Shown here one piece after another: positions 1-9,808 of a stretch of DNA of 64,000 nucleotides. The stretch covers positions 186,001-250,000 of the forward strand of contig NC_082415.1 of the NCBI RefSeq assembly GCF_004011695.2. Direction: 5' to 3'. Source of the DNA: Ascochyta rabiei (taxonomy: Eukaryota; Ascomycota; Dothideomycetes; Pleosporales; Didymellaceae). Position numbers and translations under genes: made by a program. Each line of letters begins with the position of its first letter. The stretch's first letter is position 1. The notes beneath the pieces were generated by a model. That model did not search any database. It was given only the letters and a program-made list of their open reading frames with translations, and was not told where the DNA came from.

Positions 1-3000
1 TGGCGGTCGACGACAACGCAATGCTCGAAGAGTTAGCCGACGGCGTCGGCGATCGCGACACCGACAAGCTCGACGACATATCAGCCGGCATCTCGTTGTT
101 ACCTTCATCGTCGTCAAGCGACAGCGGAGCACGTGTGCAGGCAGGAGCTTCCGAAGACTTTGGCTGCTCGTTATCGCCTTCGTCATCATCCAGCATGAGT
201 GGAGCGCGCGTGCACGATGGGCCATCTGTTGTTTTCGTCGGCTGTGCGTTGTCGCCTTCGTCGTTGTCGAGGTCGAGCGGGGCGCGTGTGCACGCTGGTG
301 CTTCACTGCTGGTGCTCGTGAAGCTGGAGACGGTGGTTGTCGTTGTCGTGCCTAGAATGCCGCAGCCGGTGTACGTTGCTTCGAAGGATAGACATGCCGA
401 CGTGAGAGTCTCTGTCAGGGTGTAGTTGATTGACATGATGGTCGTTGGCTCCACCTTCAGATCGACAAAGCAAGAGACGATGCGCTCAGTGACCGTGGTC
501 TTCTGGTCTTCCTCGCACTTGCTCTTCCGCGTTGGCTCTGGCATGGGGTCGGGTCCGGTCTTCGGTCCACAGCCTCCAGGTTTGGTGCACTTGGGGCCGC
601 CGCAGATCTCGCGTGGGCACGGTTCGCAGCCTCCTTCGACGTAGCAATAGCCCCTGCAACCGAATGGACCACAGCCTTCGTCGCCAAAGTCGTCGTCGTT
701 CGGGTTGTCGTCTTCAGGCGGGGGGCCAGGTTTCGGACCAGGACCGGGCTTACAACCGCCAAACCACTTGCAAGGGTTCTGACCAAAGACTCCGAATGGG
801 AAAATCTTAGGGAAGTCGACCTGGATATCGACACAGCCAGGACCGAGGGGAAGACCCATCCACCCGCAGCCACATCCGAAAAGCTTGCACTTCTTCTTGT
901 CCTTGTTCTCTTTGTCTTCACCCTTGGTGCAAGTTCGAGGAACGCATGGACAGATAGGGCGCTTGAAGATCGCAAGGCTGAGACCGTACCATGCGAAACA
1001 CTCAGCCTTGCAATCGTTTGGCACGCAGTCCTTCACTGGCAACTTCCACCACCAGGTGAGAAACCAAGGGAGCTTCAGGCCCTTCTCTGGAGGCTCGATT
1101 GGAAGTTTGTCAACGGGTCTGCAGAGTGGCCTGCACCAGTCCAAGAGCCAGCACTCCAGTGGGCAAATCTCCATGTTGAACTCTGGCGGCTTCGGCCAGC
1201 ACTTTGTGCACCACTCATTGTCAAGGCATTCTGCGGGAGGAAACACTGGCAGCTTGTTCACATATAAGCTTTCCAACGGGCTGCACCATGTAGCCCCAGA
1301 GCACTTCGGACAGATTTCGCGCAACATGCCTGTTGGCATCGGTGAGGCGATACCGCTAGATGTGGGAGTGGCTGTGAAAGTAAAGCCTTGGCCTGAAGAC
1401 TTTGTAGCAATCGAACCACCACCTCCGCTCCGAGTGCCGGCGGCATTCGACGTAGAGGCTGTCGGGTTAGAAATGATCATGGTTGGTGGCCCGGAGGATT
1501 GCGAAGACGGCGAAGAAGTCTGGGCTGGGTTCGAAGTCGTGGGATCGCTGGCAGATCTCGAAACAACAGTAGTGGATGCCCAAGACAAGACGTCTGATGT
1601 AGCTGCGTTGCTGGATGATCGATCAGAAGCCGATGATGCACCTGACGTTGCTGCAGTGCTGGAAGTTCCTAATGCCGAGGAGGCTGATGGTGTACCCGAG
1701 GTCACAACGTTGTTCGAGTCTTGAGACGAAGAAGCGCTCCCAGTAGCTGTTCCAGAAGATTGCCCAGTAGACTGTGAGGAATCGCGAGTTGTGGTTGTTG
1801 TAGCTTGAGACAGTGACGAGACCCACGACGTGGCCGTCGCTGTCGTGACGCTCAAGCTCTGAGAAGACCGTGCACCTGAGGAGACTGCGACAGAAGATTG
1901 CTCGGAAGACGTTCCAGTGCTCGGAGATGGATTGACGGAGCCCGAGCTCCAGCCGGAAGTTGTACCAGTCGTAATTGTAGAGGCAGAGATCCAGGACGAA
2001 GAAATACCAGTCGTGCTTGGCGCCCCAGATGAGACTGCTGACGTTGAGATACCCGAGTTCGATGTTGTCACACTTGAGGTCTGGGAATCTGACGTCCTCT
2101 CTGCAGTCGTCTGCGAAGAGGAGCCGGCAGCAGACGAGGAGTCCAAGGAGACAAACACAGAACTTGATTTGGTCGAATCAGTCCAAGCAGAGCTACCCAT
2201 CGATGACGACGACGACAGGCTAACGGTTGAACTATCCTGCGATGCGGTCATGCTCGGTGACTGGGACGCTGAGCTCGAAGCGGAGGAAACAACAGTTGTA
2301 GCTGCAGAAGTCTGCCATGACTGCCACGAACCACTTGACGTAACTGTGACAACAGGTGACGTTGTAGACTCGAGCTGCGATGTTGATGCGGTTCGTGTTC
2401 CCGAGCTTGTCGCAACTGAGCTTGGAGATGCATCTGGTGACGACGACCAAAACTGCGATGGCAACGATGCTGATGCTGAAGACACTGAAGTCAACGATTC
2501 TGAACCAGACGACCCAGAAGATGGCACAACAGGGCCAGAAGTTGACGAAACTGCAGAAGACTCGGTCTCGCTTGTGGTGGCAGAGATCGAAGTAGAAGTG
2601 GAAGCATCTGGAGGTGATTGTGCGGGCACTGAAAAACCAGATGAACCAGCAGTCGTCGAGATCATTGAGGACTCCATCGCAGAAGATTCAGTCTCGGTCT
2701 TGGTGGCAGACGTGAGACCAGGTGTCGAAGAAAGTGCAGAGGATGCCTCCCAAGACGACTGCGCTGGAGGCGATACCGAAGATGCCGCTGAGGATCCAGA
2801 CACAGGAGGCGATGTGGAAGATGCAGCCAGTCCAGGGGATGTTGCTGGCTCAGGTGATGTTGCTGGTGCACTAGGAGCCATGCTCGAAGGAGCCCCAGAG
2901 CCACCCGACGCAGACGAAGCCAGCACCGGAGAGCTCACCAGCGGCGCACCAGGTCCACCCGGCCCACCACCGCAAGAAGCATAATCGATAGCCCAAAGTG

Positions 3001-4720
3001 CAGTACCACCAAGACAGCGGTCATTTGCCAGTCCAATCTTGAGCTCCAGAGTCTCGCTGTCATCGTAGCCAACCCACTGCCCATCGAAGGAGATCTGCTT
3101 GACTCCCGCACCGCCAGCGATGATCTGGGGATTCAGATTCTTCGCGCGGATGAGGCGCTGGATCTCGCATTGGGACAGGACGCCCTCGAGCTGCGTGCAT
3201 TCGCCAGCCTTGGAAGGGCCAGTCCATGCACACCCGTACCTCGAGCAGCTGGGGTCGGCGACAGTGTAGCCGCGACCGTAGTTTGCGACGCCGAGGTTGA
3301 TCTTTGCGGGGTTGACGTCGTTGAACCAGAAGAGGTTGAGCGCGGTGTCGATTTCTTTCAAGTCGGTGTGCGGCTTGATGAGCGCGCCTTCGCCGGGGAC
3401 TGTGGCGTCCCAGGGCTGTGGCGTGTTAGCGTTTGCCGTGTTGAGGATGATGGAAACTTACACCGTGGAGATCATACGACAGAACGTTGAAATGGTCGAC
3501 TTGAGCCTCAAGCGCCTTGGGGTCAAGGTGTTTCAGATACTCGTACTGGGCCGGCAGGACAAGGGAAAGACCACGAGAACCGAGAGCTTGACGGAGTTCG
3601 ATCATCAGATCGATCTGGTTGCGCATGTCGATGGCAGGGTTCCCGCCGCGGCTCTCAGCGCCAGGCCACTCCCAGTCGATGTCGACGCCTCGAAAGCTCC
3701 ACTTCTCCAGGAACTGCTGCAGTGAGGAGATGAACGCCGCGCGATTGGTCTTGGTGCTCGCCATCTGAGACCATGTGTAACGCGTTGCACCGGTATCAGA
3801 AAATTCCCAGCCACCTGTGGCATGTTAGTACTCCGCTGGAACGGTCAGCGTTTGTTGACTCACCAATGCCAATCCACTTCTGCGAGCCATCTTCCAGGTT
3901 GAAAAAATCTTCATAGAGTTTCTCATCATCAGGGTGCATAGGACCAACGCCGAAGGTGGAAGGATCGATAGTAGCAAACGAGAAGATCAGATGCGTCAAG
4001 CCAGTCGTATCCATGTTCTGCGGAAAGACCTTATCACAAGGCCGACGTCGAGTGTTCCTGACCCGTATTAGCCTCGACCACATCAACAGCAGTAGCCAAA
4101 AGATTCAACTCACCAGCCCTCGTAGTAAGCAACCCTACGCAAAGCAGTGCCACTACCAGCACCGCACGACGGCGGGGAGATGGAGCCACACTTGCCGAAC
4201 TGCGTCTGACACGGCGTGCTCTGGCCAGCATCCGTAGTATCACGACAGAACGAGTCGGTAGCGCCGCAGAAACCAAAGTAAGAGCAGCAGACATTCAGCG
4301 GGCACTTCTGCTTGCCTTCCTTGCTGTTCTGGCCACACGGCGCCGTGGCACCGCAGTTGGCGACGCAGTTGTCCTTGCAGTGCTCGTCGCGGAATCCACA
4401 TTGTCCTGATCGCTGTCAGTGAAGCACCGTCGTGTCGTAATACAAAGTCTGCGCATACCTTGGGAGTTGCAGCAGCTACCGTCGACGCAAGGGCTGGAGG
4501 CGCTACACTGAAGCTCACCAGCCGCGCCAAAGGCCTTGTTGGAGAAGTGGTCAGTCTGGCTGCGGATGTAGTCTTCCTCGATGCTGAGCACGGGGAGAAC
4601 GCCATCGAGAGATGCGCGTGGTGCGCCGTAGAAGGTGATGTTGGAGTCGCCGGGGTGGTAGGCGTGACCGTTGATGGCGATCAGCCCTAGCAAGGCGAGG
4701 GTGGGGGGAGACAGCCGCAT
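1..4720 (-). CDS. Secreted killer-toxin-like GH18 chitinase, 3' end outside window
   Basis: Predicted exons (minus strand): 4720-4459, 4405-4114, 4057-3864, 3814-3462 and 3415 to beyond base 1. The four introns are 46-56 bp, all GT-AG, and keep the frame. At least 1505 residues are in view. The start at 4720 opens directly into a hydrophobic signal peptide; an ATG at 4729 is the alternative. Residues ~65-140 are Cys-rich with paired CC motifs, as in chitin-binding (CBM18/hevein-like) modules. A GH18 domain follows (~150-480), with the active site GVDIDWEWP; Asp294, Asp296 and Glu298 are the DxDxE acid/base set, while Arg replaces the usual first Asp. Residues ~520-1010 are almost pure Ser/Thr/Ala, a probable O-glycosylated stalk. 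A second Cys-rich region lies at ~1065-1310, then an acidic tandem repeat. The architecture matches fungal subgroup-C chitinases related to the yeast killer toxin alpha subunit: hydrolysis of chitin in walls, outside the cell. No frame breaks are visible. Confidence 0.88.
91..305 (-). repeat. Three-copy in-frame tandem repeat in chitinase C-terminus
   Basis: Three imperfect units with a period of about 75-78 bp (25-26 codons) lie in the chitinase reading frame. Each encodes a Cys-Thr-Arg-Ala-Pro-Leu core followed by an acidic Leu-Asp-(Asp/Asn)-Asp-Glu-Gly-(Asp/Asn)-Asn stretch and a Ser/Pro linker. The array may continue past the window edge, because the gene is still open at base 1. Confidence 0.8.
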
Positions 4721-5032
4721 GGTGTGCACATGCGCTGTCGTGAGAAGGGGAGGTTGTAGAAGGAGGTTGTAGAAGATGTGGCTGATGCGAGTTGTGTCAG
4801 TCGCAGCAGCTGGTGGTGAGGAAGAGAAGCTGAGCGAGACGGGAGGAGATCTTGTATGGGTACGAGCGTGTGGGAGTGGGGCTTGGAGTGAAGTGAAGGT
4901 GAGGTAGCTGGAGGGTTCAAGGTGGAGGTACCTTCACCTGCACCCTGATGACGAAACCAGTATTCCTGCCGGAAGATCTCTAGACACACTCTCATGTCAT
5001 GAAAGTTCCGTAATCCATAAACATGCATCAGC
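4721..5032. promoter_or_regulatory. 5' flank of the chitinase gene
   Basis: This is unmutated DNA of normal composition upstream of the chitinase start. On the minus (coding) strand it is pyrimidine-rich near the start codon, common in filamentous-fungal promoters. I see no specific operator or TATA element I would defend. The sharp change to AT-rich repeats at about 5033 limits the promoter to roughly 310 bp of unique sequence. Confidence 0.4.
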
Positions 5033-5256
5033 ATTGCCGTCTAAAGTTATAGTACTACAGAGCAGGATAAGTTAATTATATATTTAACCCCTTTAGATCT
5101 AGCACTGTATTAACTCTATTACAGATCCTTATATCTTAGTATTGCTGTCTAAAGTTACAGTACTACAGAGCAGGATTAGTTATAGTACTACAGAGCAGGA
5201 TAAGTTAATTATACATTTAACCCCTTTAGATCTAGGACAGTATTAACTCCATCACA
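5033..5256. repeat. Short AT-rich tandem duplication
   Basis: The phrase GTACTACAGAGCAGGAT recurs at about 5050, 5160 and 5180. A longer block (ATTGCYGTCTAAAGTTA onward) restarts at about 5033 and 5141, a period of about 108 bp. Differences between copies are mostly C/T and G/A. No coding potential is seen. Confidence 0.7.
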
Positions 5257-5760
5257 GATTGTTATACATCTCTTCCCTGCACCCACAAATCCCTCTAACC
5301 TAACCTAACCTAACCTTTTACCCCCTGTTATAACGCCACAAGGCGCATACCCCTAACACTATCTACCCCTAGCTAGTATTACCTAACCCCTCTGTCTCTT
5401 AGCGCGCAGTAGGACGTAATTTGCACTCTACGTGTCTAAGGACAAGGACAAGTAGTTAGGGAAATAGGCGCCTAGTAGCTATATAGAGGTAGTAGAGGTA
5501 ATTGTTATATATCTCTTCCCTACACCTATAAATTCCTCTAACCTAACCTAAGCTAGCCTTTTATCTCTTCCCTAACTAATACTTCCTGTTATAATATTAT
5601 AAGGCGCATACCCCTAACACTGTCTACCCCCAGCCAGTATTGCCTAACCCTCTGTCTCTCGGCGCGCAGTGGGACGCAATTCGCACTCTGCGTGTCCGAG
5701 GACGAGGACGAGCGGTTGGGGAAATGGGCGCCCGGCAGCCGTGCAGAGGTGGCGGAGGTA
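5257..5760. repeat. 244-260 bp tandem duplication with patchy RIP
   Basis: Copy A (5257-5500) and copy B (5501-5760) are head-to-tail repeats, each starting ATTGTTATA and ending in GAGGTA. In the last ~105 bp I count 24 differences and no transversions: A has T or A wherever B keeps C or G. In the first ~90 bp the polarity flips, with A intact and B mutated. Both copies contain runs of the pentamer CCTAA. The tract upstream of NRDE2's 3' end becomes GC-rich again where copy B is intact. Confidence 0.85.
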
Positions 5761-6158
5761 AGGAGGCCGGGATACTGCTCAGGGCGGAAACCGGGATTGG
5801 GGCGGGAGGGGTGGTGGGAGCGCGACCCGGGCCAGGTGGAGAAGTAGGGGATGGTGGGGTGAGGGTGGTGTGGGTTTCGCTGCGGAGTTGTGGGGGGTCG
5901 GTGGTGGGGTCGTGATGTGTGGTGGATTACTGCTGTGTGGTGTTGTGCTCGTGATGGGCTGTTGGATGATCTGGGTTTGTGGAGAGTGGCAGCTGGGTGC
6001 AGCGTATAGGCTGGTATCATGTGCCTGGGGGGAGGAGATGGATATCCACGGGGAGCGTTGTGACATGTTAGGAAAGCGTGTAGACAATGCTGTGACCCCG
6101 AGGTTGTGATGGTACATGCACGCCACAGTGAAAGACAGGCGTGACGACACGTCCAGGG
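5761..6158. other. Intergenic, no gene recognised
   Basis: About 400 bp of normal-composition DNA between the tandem duplication and the NRDE2 stop codon. Open frames on both strands exist, but they are low-complexity (Pro/His/Ser or Gly/Val rich) and match no family I know. It most likely holds the NRDE2 3' UTR. Confidence 0.5.
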
Positions 6159-9100
6159 TCAAGTGTCCGGCTCGTCAAGCTCGGTGTGCACTCTCAGCTC
6201 TTTCTCCATCATCACCCTGTACAGCCTCCACAGCTCCTCTTCGGTGAACACTTCCCTTGCGTCGGTGAATGCTAGCATAATGTAGTCCTTGCACCACGGC
6301 AACATCTTCAAGCCCTGGTAAAAGGTGTCTCTAACCCTATTCTCGGCCTCTTCCACTCGGCTCTCCCACTTGCTCTTCTTGTTGTCCCGACGCGGTCTCC
6401 TGTTCGGCCGCAGAGTCTGCTCCTTGATCAATTGCTGAACTTCAAACAGTAGATACATCCTCCAAAGGGCCGGACAGTGCACACCGCTGGCGTCGAGATC
6501 TGTGGCACGCTTGTACAGAGCACGTATAGAGTGTGAAGTAGAGCCTGCCATCTCGCCTCTCAAGGTCTCGTGATGGACTGCAAAAGCCCATGTTACGACA
6601 CTCGCAGCAGACGAGGTGTTCAGCACGCGGTGCATGTTACCGCGCACACGGTCATCGATGGTGAACCGAGCTTCGTTGGCGGCGTAGGTCGACAGGAGGA
6701 TCGTGTTGTCGGGGAATGTGGCAATCAGCGGTTCGAGGGCTGTGCGGAGAAGCGCGGGCTTCATGATCGGGGTGTGAGTAACGTGATAGGTGAGTAAGCG
6801 CGCCAGGGCTTGTGCGTGAACTTCCGCGTGGGCTGAGCTGGAGAGCGTGTGTGAGGCGAACCACGAGATGAGGTTGTTGTGTATTTCCAAGGCAGCCATC
6901 GCATCACACTTCCTGGAAAGATAAGTGAGAAGCGCAAGGAGGGCTGTGTTGAGTACCGCCGATGCGTAGTCTTTCTTGACGAGTGTGTCCTCGAGTGAAA
7001 CCTGCAACGCAGTGCGAGTCTTCTCGAGGAGATGGGAGTCGGGCTGCATCGTCCGGACGTGTGGGAGCTGGCCCTCGTGTCGTACAATTCGCCAGAGCGC
7101 CTCACCCGTATCTCCTGTGAGTAGAGCCTGCCAGATGTAGCTACTCAAGAGCTCCAAGCCGTCTGCGGAAGCAGTGTTTATGTTGAGTGCGGCGCCAAAG
7201 ACTTGGTTGGCCTTGGCGGAGTTGCCCTTGTGGCTTTCCATCAGCCCATACATGTTGTAGAGCCGGAGACTCGAAGGTCGCTCCTTAAGCAGCTGTTTTG
7301 CAGTCTTGGCCACCTCATCTGGAAAATGCTTGTACTCAAAAGCCAGGAGGTACTCGCTAATGAGCTCGTGTTCAGGAAGGTTTGTTGCCAATAGCTTTAG
7401 GAGGTTCCTGACAAAGTCCGGACTGAGCCTGGAGGTGTCGAGAGAGAACGGCTGCTGGACTAGGAGATGATTTGTCATTTGGAAACTAGCAAGTGGACAT
7501 TGGGAGTACCGCGAGAGCGCATCCTGGTACAAGAGACCTCCCGAGTCCATCTCGGCTGTGGTGTTGGAGTAAGACGCTCTGTTCCGCATGAATGGATCGG
7601 CCCTCCAGGCCTCAGCAGGGGTAGTGCTAGCCAGGCCAGGCAATCCGCAGAAAGACAAGAACGCGTCTACCAGCAGCTCAGCCGGGACCGTAGGTACGGC
7701 GGTGACGTATTCCTTCAGGTCCGAGAAGAAGATTGCGTGGAACGGGTCCTCTTCGGCGACGTCATCTGTGGAGCGGCCGGGGTAGCGAAGCTTGCTCATG
7801 TGTTCAACTTCACGTTCTTGAAACCCCTCCCACACACGACCTGAGGGACCGGGTGATGCCAAGGTGATTGAGCACACGGGAGGAGCCGCATCGTCGATCG
7901 ATGTATGCCGCCAGCCTTTGCTGCCAGGCTCGCCGATGCGGGGTGCCTCACTCTCCCAGAATTCTTCAAACTGCTGCAGCTTGTCTGCGGTGAGATGGGG
8001 TGGGGTTAGTAGACTGAACTCGAAGATGGCCTGCCAGATGGCCAATGCAAGCTCCTGGTAGCCGGCTTCTTGGGCCATCCTAGTCAGACGCGCCAACAAG
8101 TGCAGTCTAGCTTCCGGGGTGGCCGAGTGATTTGACGGGCTCTGTGTACCTAGTGCTGCAAGGGCTTCGCGGACAAGTAGGCGACAGTCCTCGTACTTGA
8201 ACTTTGTAAATGTGGATTGAGCAAAGTCAAGATATCCGAACCAGAGCACGACACTGCGAGGATGTTTGCTGAGCACATGTTGCCATTTGGCCGCGAGTTT
8301 CTCACTGTCCCAGTGCGCCTGCGCTTCTGACAAGAGCTTCGTGTGGAGCTCGATCTGACTGGCTTCGTTGTCGCCAACCTTGCGCAGAGCTTCTTTGTAG
8401 GTAGCTATGCGCACGTCAGCCAGGTTTTGCTTGTCGGATGTTGTTAGTTCTTCGACGGCACGGTCCAGCTTCATCATCGGTTCCTGGTGCTGGACCAGGT
8501 CTAGCCAGGCCTGGAGGTCGTGTGGGTTGTCCCGGGTGGCTCGGATGAGGTCAGCATTCCTCTTGGTGGTCTCCGAGTGGGCGCTGGCGGCCTCCGTGTC
8601 GGACTCGTAGTACGTGTCTGGATCATCAGCTTTGTCAGGGTCGAGCTTTTCGGCCATGCCACGATAGTCCAGCTCGGGAGCCAGATTTCGGTCAGATTCG
8701 CAGTCAGCATCGGGGACTCGCTTTCGTTTGCGGGTGGCAGAGAGCGAAATGAAAGCAGCCTCTTGATCGAAAGGAGAAGCCTCGGCGACTTTGACGAGAC
8801 GCAGTGCACGCTTGCTCGCTTTGATGGCGTGTCTGTCGGTGAGCCATCGGGTTTGTCGTTGGCGCACGAGCGGTGTCATGCAGATGTTCTTCTCGGTGGA
8901 GTGCTCGCGGTCCATCTTTTGACCGGAAAGGCCAAGGACATGGCCGTAGCCGCAGCGGCGATAGGTGGGCACGTCGTAGGGGTTCAGGGTGCCATACTTG
9001 ATGATGTCGGCGTCACCTCGGCGGTCGCTGAAGCAGGCTCTGGACGTGGACGTTTGTGCATTGGCGTGAGGCTTGCGGTCTTGCGTCGCGCGCGGCGGCG

Positions 9101-9245
9101 GTGTCTTGACTCGGTGCCTGGATGATGTGTGGTGCTTGTGTTTGCTCTCTTGATCCCGAGGTTTCTCCGGAGGAGGTGGTGGTGGTGGTGCTAGCGGCTT
9201 GGGCTTGGGACGAAAGCTTGTGAACCTGGGCACGCTCGCACTCAT
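6159..9245 (-). CDS. NRDE2: NRDE2/Nrl1 family nuclear RNA-silencing and surveillance factor
   Basis: A single uninterrupted frame of 1028 codons. The N-terminus is disordered: a proline run at residues ~18-26, then Lys/His/Arg-rich. It is followed by the family-typical YGTLNPYDVP segment (~85-95) and an acidic linker containing a DPDTYYESDTEA stretch. The NRDE-2 domain starts near residue 230 (DLIRATRDNPHDLQAWLDL) and is helical-repeat (HAT-like) to the C-terminus. Family knowledge: fission yeast Nrl1 and animal NRDE2 are nuclear, bind the Mtr4/Mtl1 RNA helicase and act in RNA surveillance, splicing of cryptic introns, R-loop control and small-RNA-linked silencing. Length fits fungal members (~1000-1100). 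It shares an upstream region with UTP10, divergently. No breaks or mutation bias are seen. Confidence 0.88.
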   Translation of the reverse strand: MSASVPRFTSFRPKPKPLAPPPPPPPEKPRDQESKHKHHTSSRHRVKTPPPRATQDRKPHANAQTSTSRACFSDRRGDADIIKYGTLNPYDVPTYRRCGYGHVLGLSGQKMDREHSTEKNICMTPLVRQRQTRWLTDRHAIKASKRALRLVKVAEASPFDQEAAFISLSATRKRKRVPDADCESDRNLAPELDYRGMAEKLDPDKADDPDTYYESDTEAASAHSETTKRNADLIRATRDNPHDLQAWLDLVQHQEPMMKLDRAVEELTTSDKQNLADVRIATYKEALRKVGDNEASQIELHTKLLSEAQAHWDSEKLAAKWQHVLSKHPRSVVLWFGYLDFAQSTFTKFKYEDCRLLVREALAALGTQSPSNHSATPEARLHLLARLTRMAQEAGYQELALAIWQAIFEFSLLTPPHLTADKLQQFEEFWESEAPRIGEPGSKGWRHTSIDDAAPPVCSITLASPGPSGRVWEGFQEREVEHMSKLRYPGRSTDDVAEEDPFHAIFFSDLKEYVTAVPTVPAELLVDAFLSFCGLPGLASTTPAEAWRADPFMRNRASYSNTTAEMDSGGLLYQDALSRYSQCPLASFQMTNHLLVQQPFSLDTSRLSPDFVRNLLKLLATNLPEHELISEYLLAFEYKHFPDEVAKTAKQLLKERPSSLRLYNMYGLMESHKGNSAKANQVFGAALNINTASADGLELLSSYIWQALLTGDTGEALWRIVRHEGQLPHVRTMQPDSHLLEKTRTALQVSLEDTLVKKDYASAVLNTALLALLTYLSRKCDAMAALEIHNNLISWFASHTLSSSAHAEVHAQALARLLTYHVTHTPIMKPALLRTALEPLIATFPDNTILLSTYAANEARFTIDDRVRGNMHRVLNTSSAASVVTWAFAVHHETLRGEMAGSTSHSIRALYKRATDLDASGVHCPALWRMYLLFEVQQLIKEQTLRPNRRPRRDNKKSKWESRVEEAENRVRDTFYQGLKMLPWCKDYIMLAFTDAREVFTEEELWRLYRVMMEKELRVHTELDEPDT

Positions 9246-9808
9246 GCTGTCGGTGGCGTATGGTGTTGAGGCAAGGCAAGATCAGCTCAGTGGGGAGGTG
9301 GTGTCGAGTGTGGTAGGTGCCAGGTGAGGGGGGATGGTGGACGGCGCAGACGAGCAGAACATGGCCTTGAGGTGGAATGCACTCACACATGCACTCACAC
9401 ACATGTGCTCACACACATGCATGTATCCAACGCATGTTGATGGGATGGGATGAGAGGTGGACGTGGATGTGGGCGTGGATGTGGGCGTGGATGTGGGCGT
9501 GGATGTGGGCGTGGATGTGGGCGTGGATGGACGTGGATGGGTGAAAGCAAAGGCACGTGTCGAGGCGTCAAGGTGCGGTAGTGGTCTCAGCAGCGCACCG
9601 TAGAAAGTCGCCTAGCGCCGAAGTCTTTTTGGAGCTTTGCGACCGCAGGCCAGCGCTGCCACCAAGACCGGCCGCCACGACCATCCTCAGGCCGTCTTGC
9701 TGCGTCCGATGGCTCTTGGGACCGCGCGCACTCTGTCCACACGCCTGTAGAGTTTTATTTTTGTTTTTGTTTCCCTTTCCCGCCAAGCCTCCCTCCCTCC
9801 CTCGCTCG
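9246..9808. promoter_or_regulatory. Shared divergent promoter of NRDE2 and UTP10
   Basis: A 563-bp intergenic region separates two divergent start codons. It holds a CA-rich palindromic stretch (about 9380-9425, ACACACATG repeats), a 12-bp minisatellite (9459-9538) and, next to UTP10, a pyrimidine-rich tract (about 9760-9805: TTTTTGTTTTTG, then CCTCCCTCCCTCC), typical of fungal core promoters and 5' UTRs. Co-regulation of the two genes is inference only. Confidence 0.6.
9459..9538. repeat. 12-bp minisatellite GGATGTGGGCGT
   Basis: About six near-perfect tandem copies of a 12-bp G-rich unit. The flanks are degenerate copies (GGACGTGGAT). It lies between NRDE2 and UTP10. Confidence 0.9.

Noticed and set aside
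457..975. Minus-strand open frame of 172 codons overlapping the chitinase
   Set aside because: Different frame from the Cys-rich chitinase module; no domain, and the true frame through the same bases keeps conserved Cys and Trp.
1917..2984. 355-codon plus-strand open frame rich in Glu/Asp/Val
   Set aside because: It is the antisense shadow of the Ser/Thr/Ala-rich stalk of the minus-strand chitinase. Low-complexity Ser/Thr codons give a stop-free complementary strand.
5285..5320. CCTAA repeats as a telomere remnant
   Set aside because: The unit is a pentamer with only four or five copies, inside a tandem duplication between two genes; it is not TTAGGG/CCCTAA.
5589..6020. Minus-strand Pro/His/Ser frame of 143 codons and overlapping frames near NRDE2
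   Set aside because: Low-complexity, overlaps the unmutated half of the tandem duplication, and has no recognisable domain; could not be supported as a gene.
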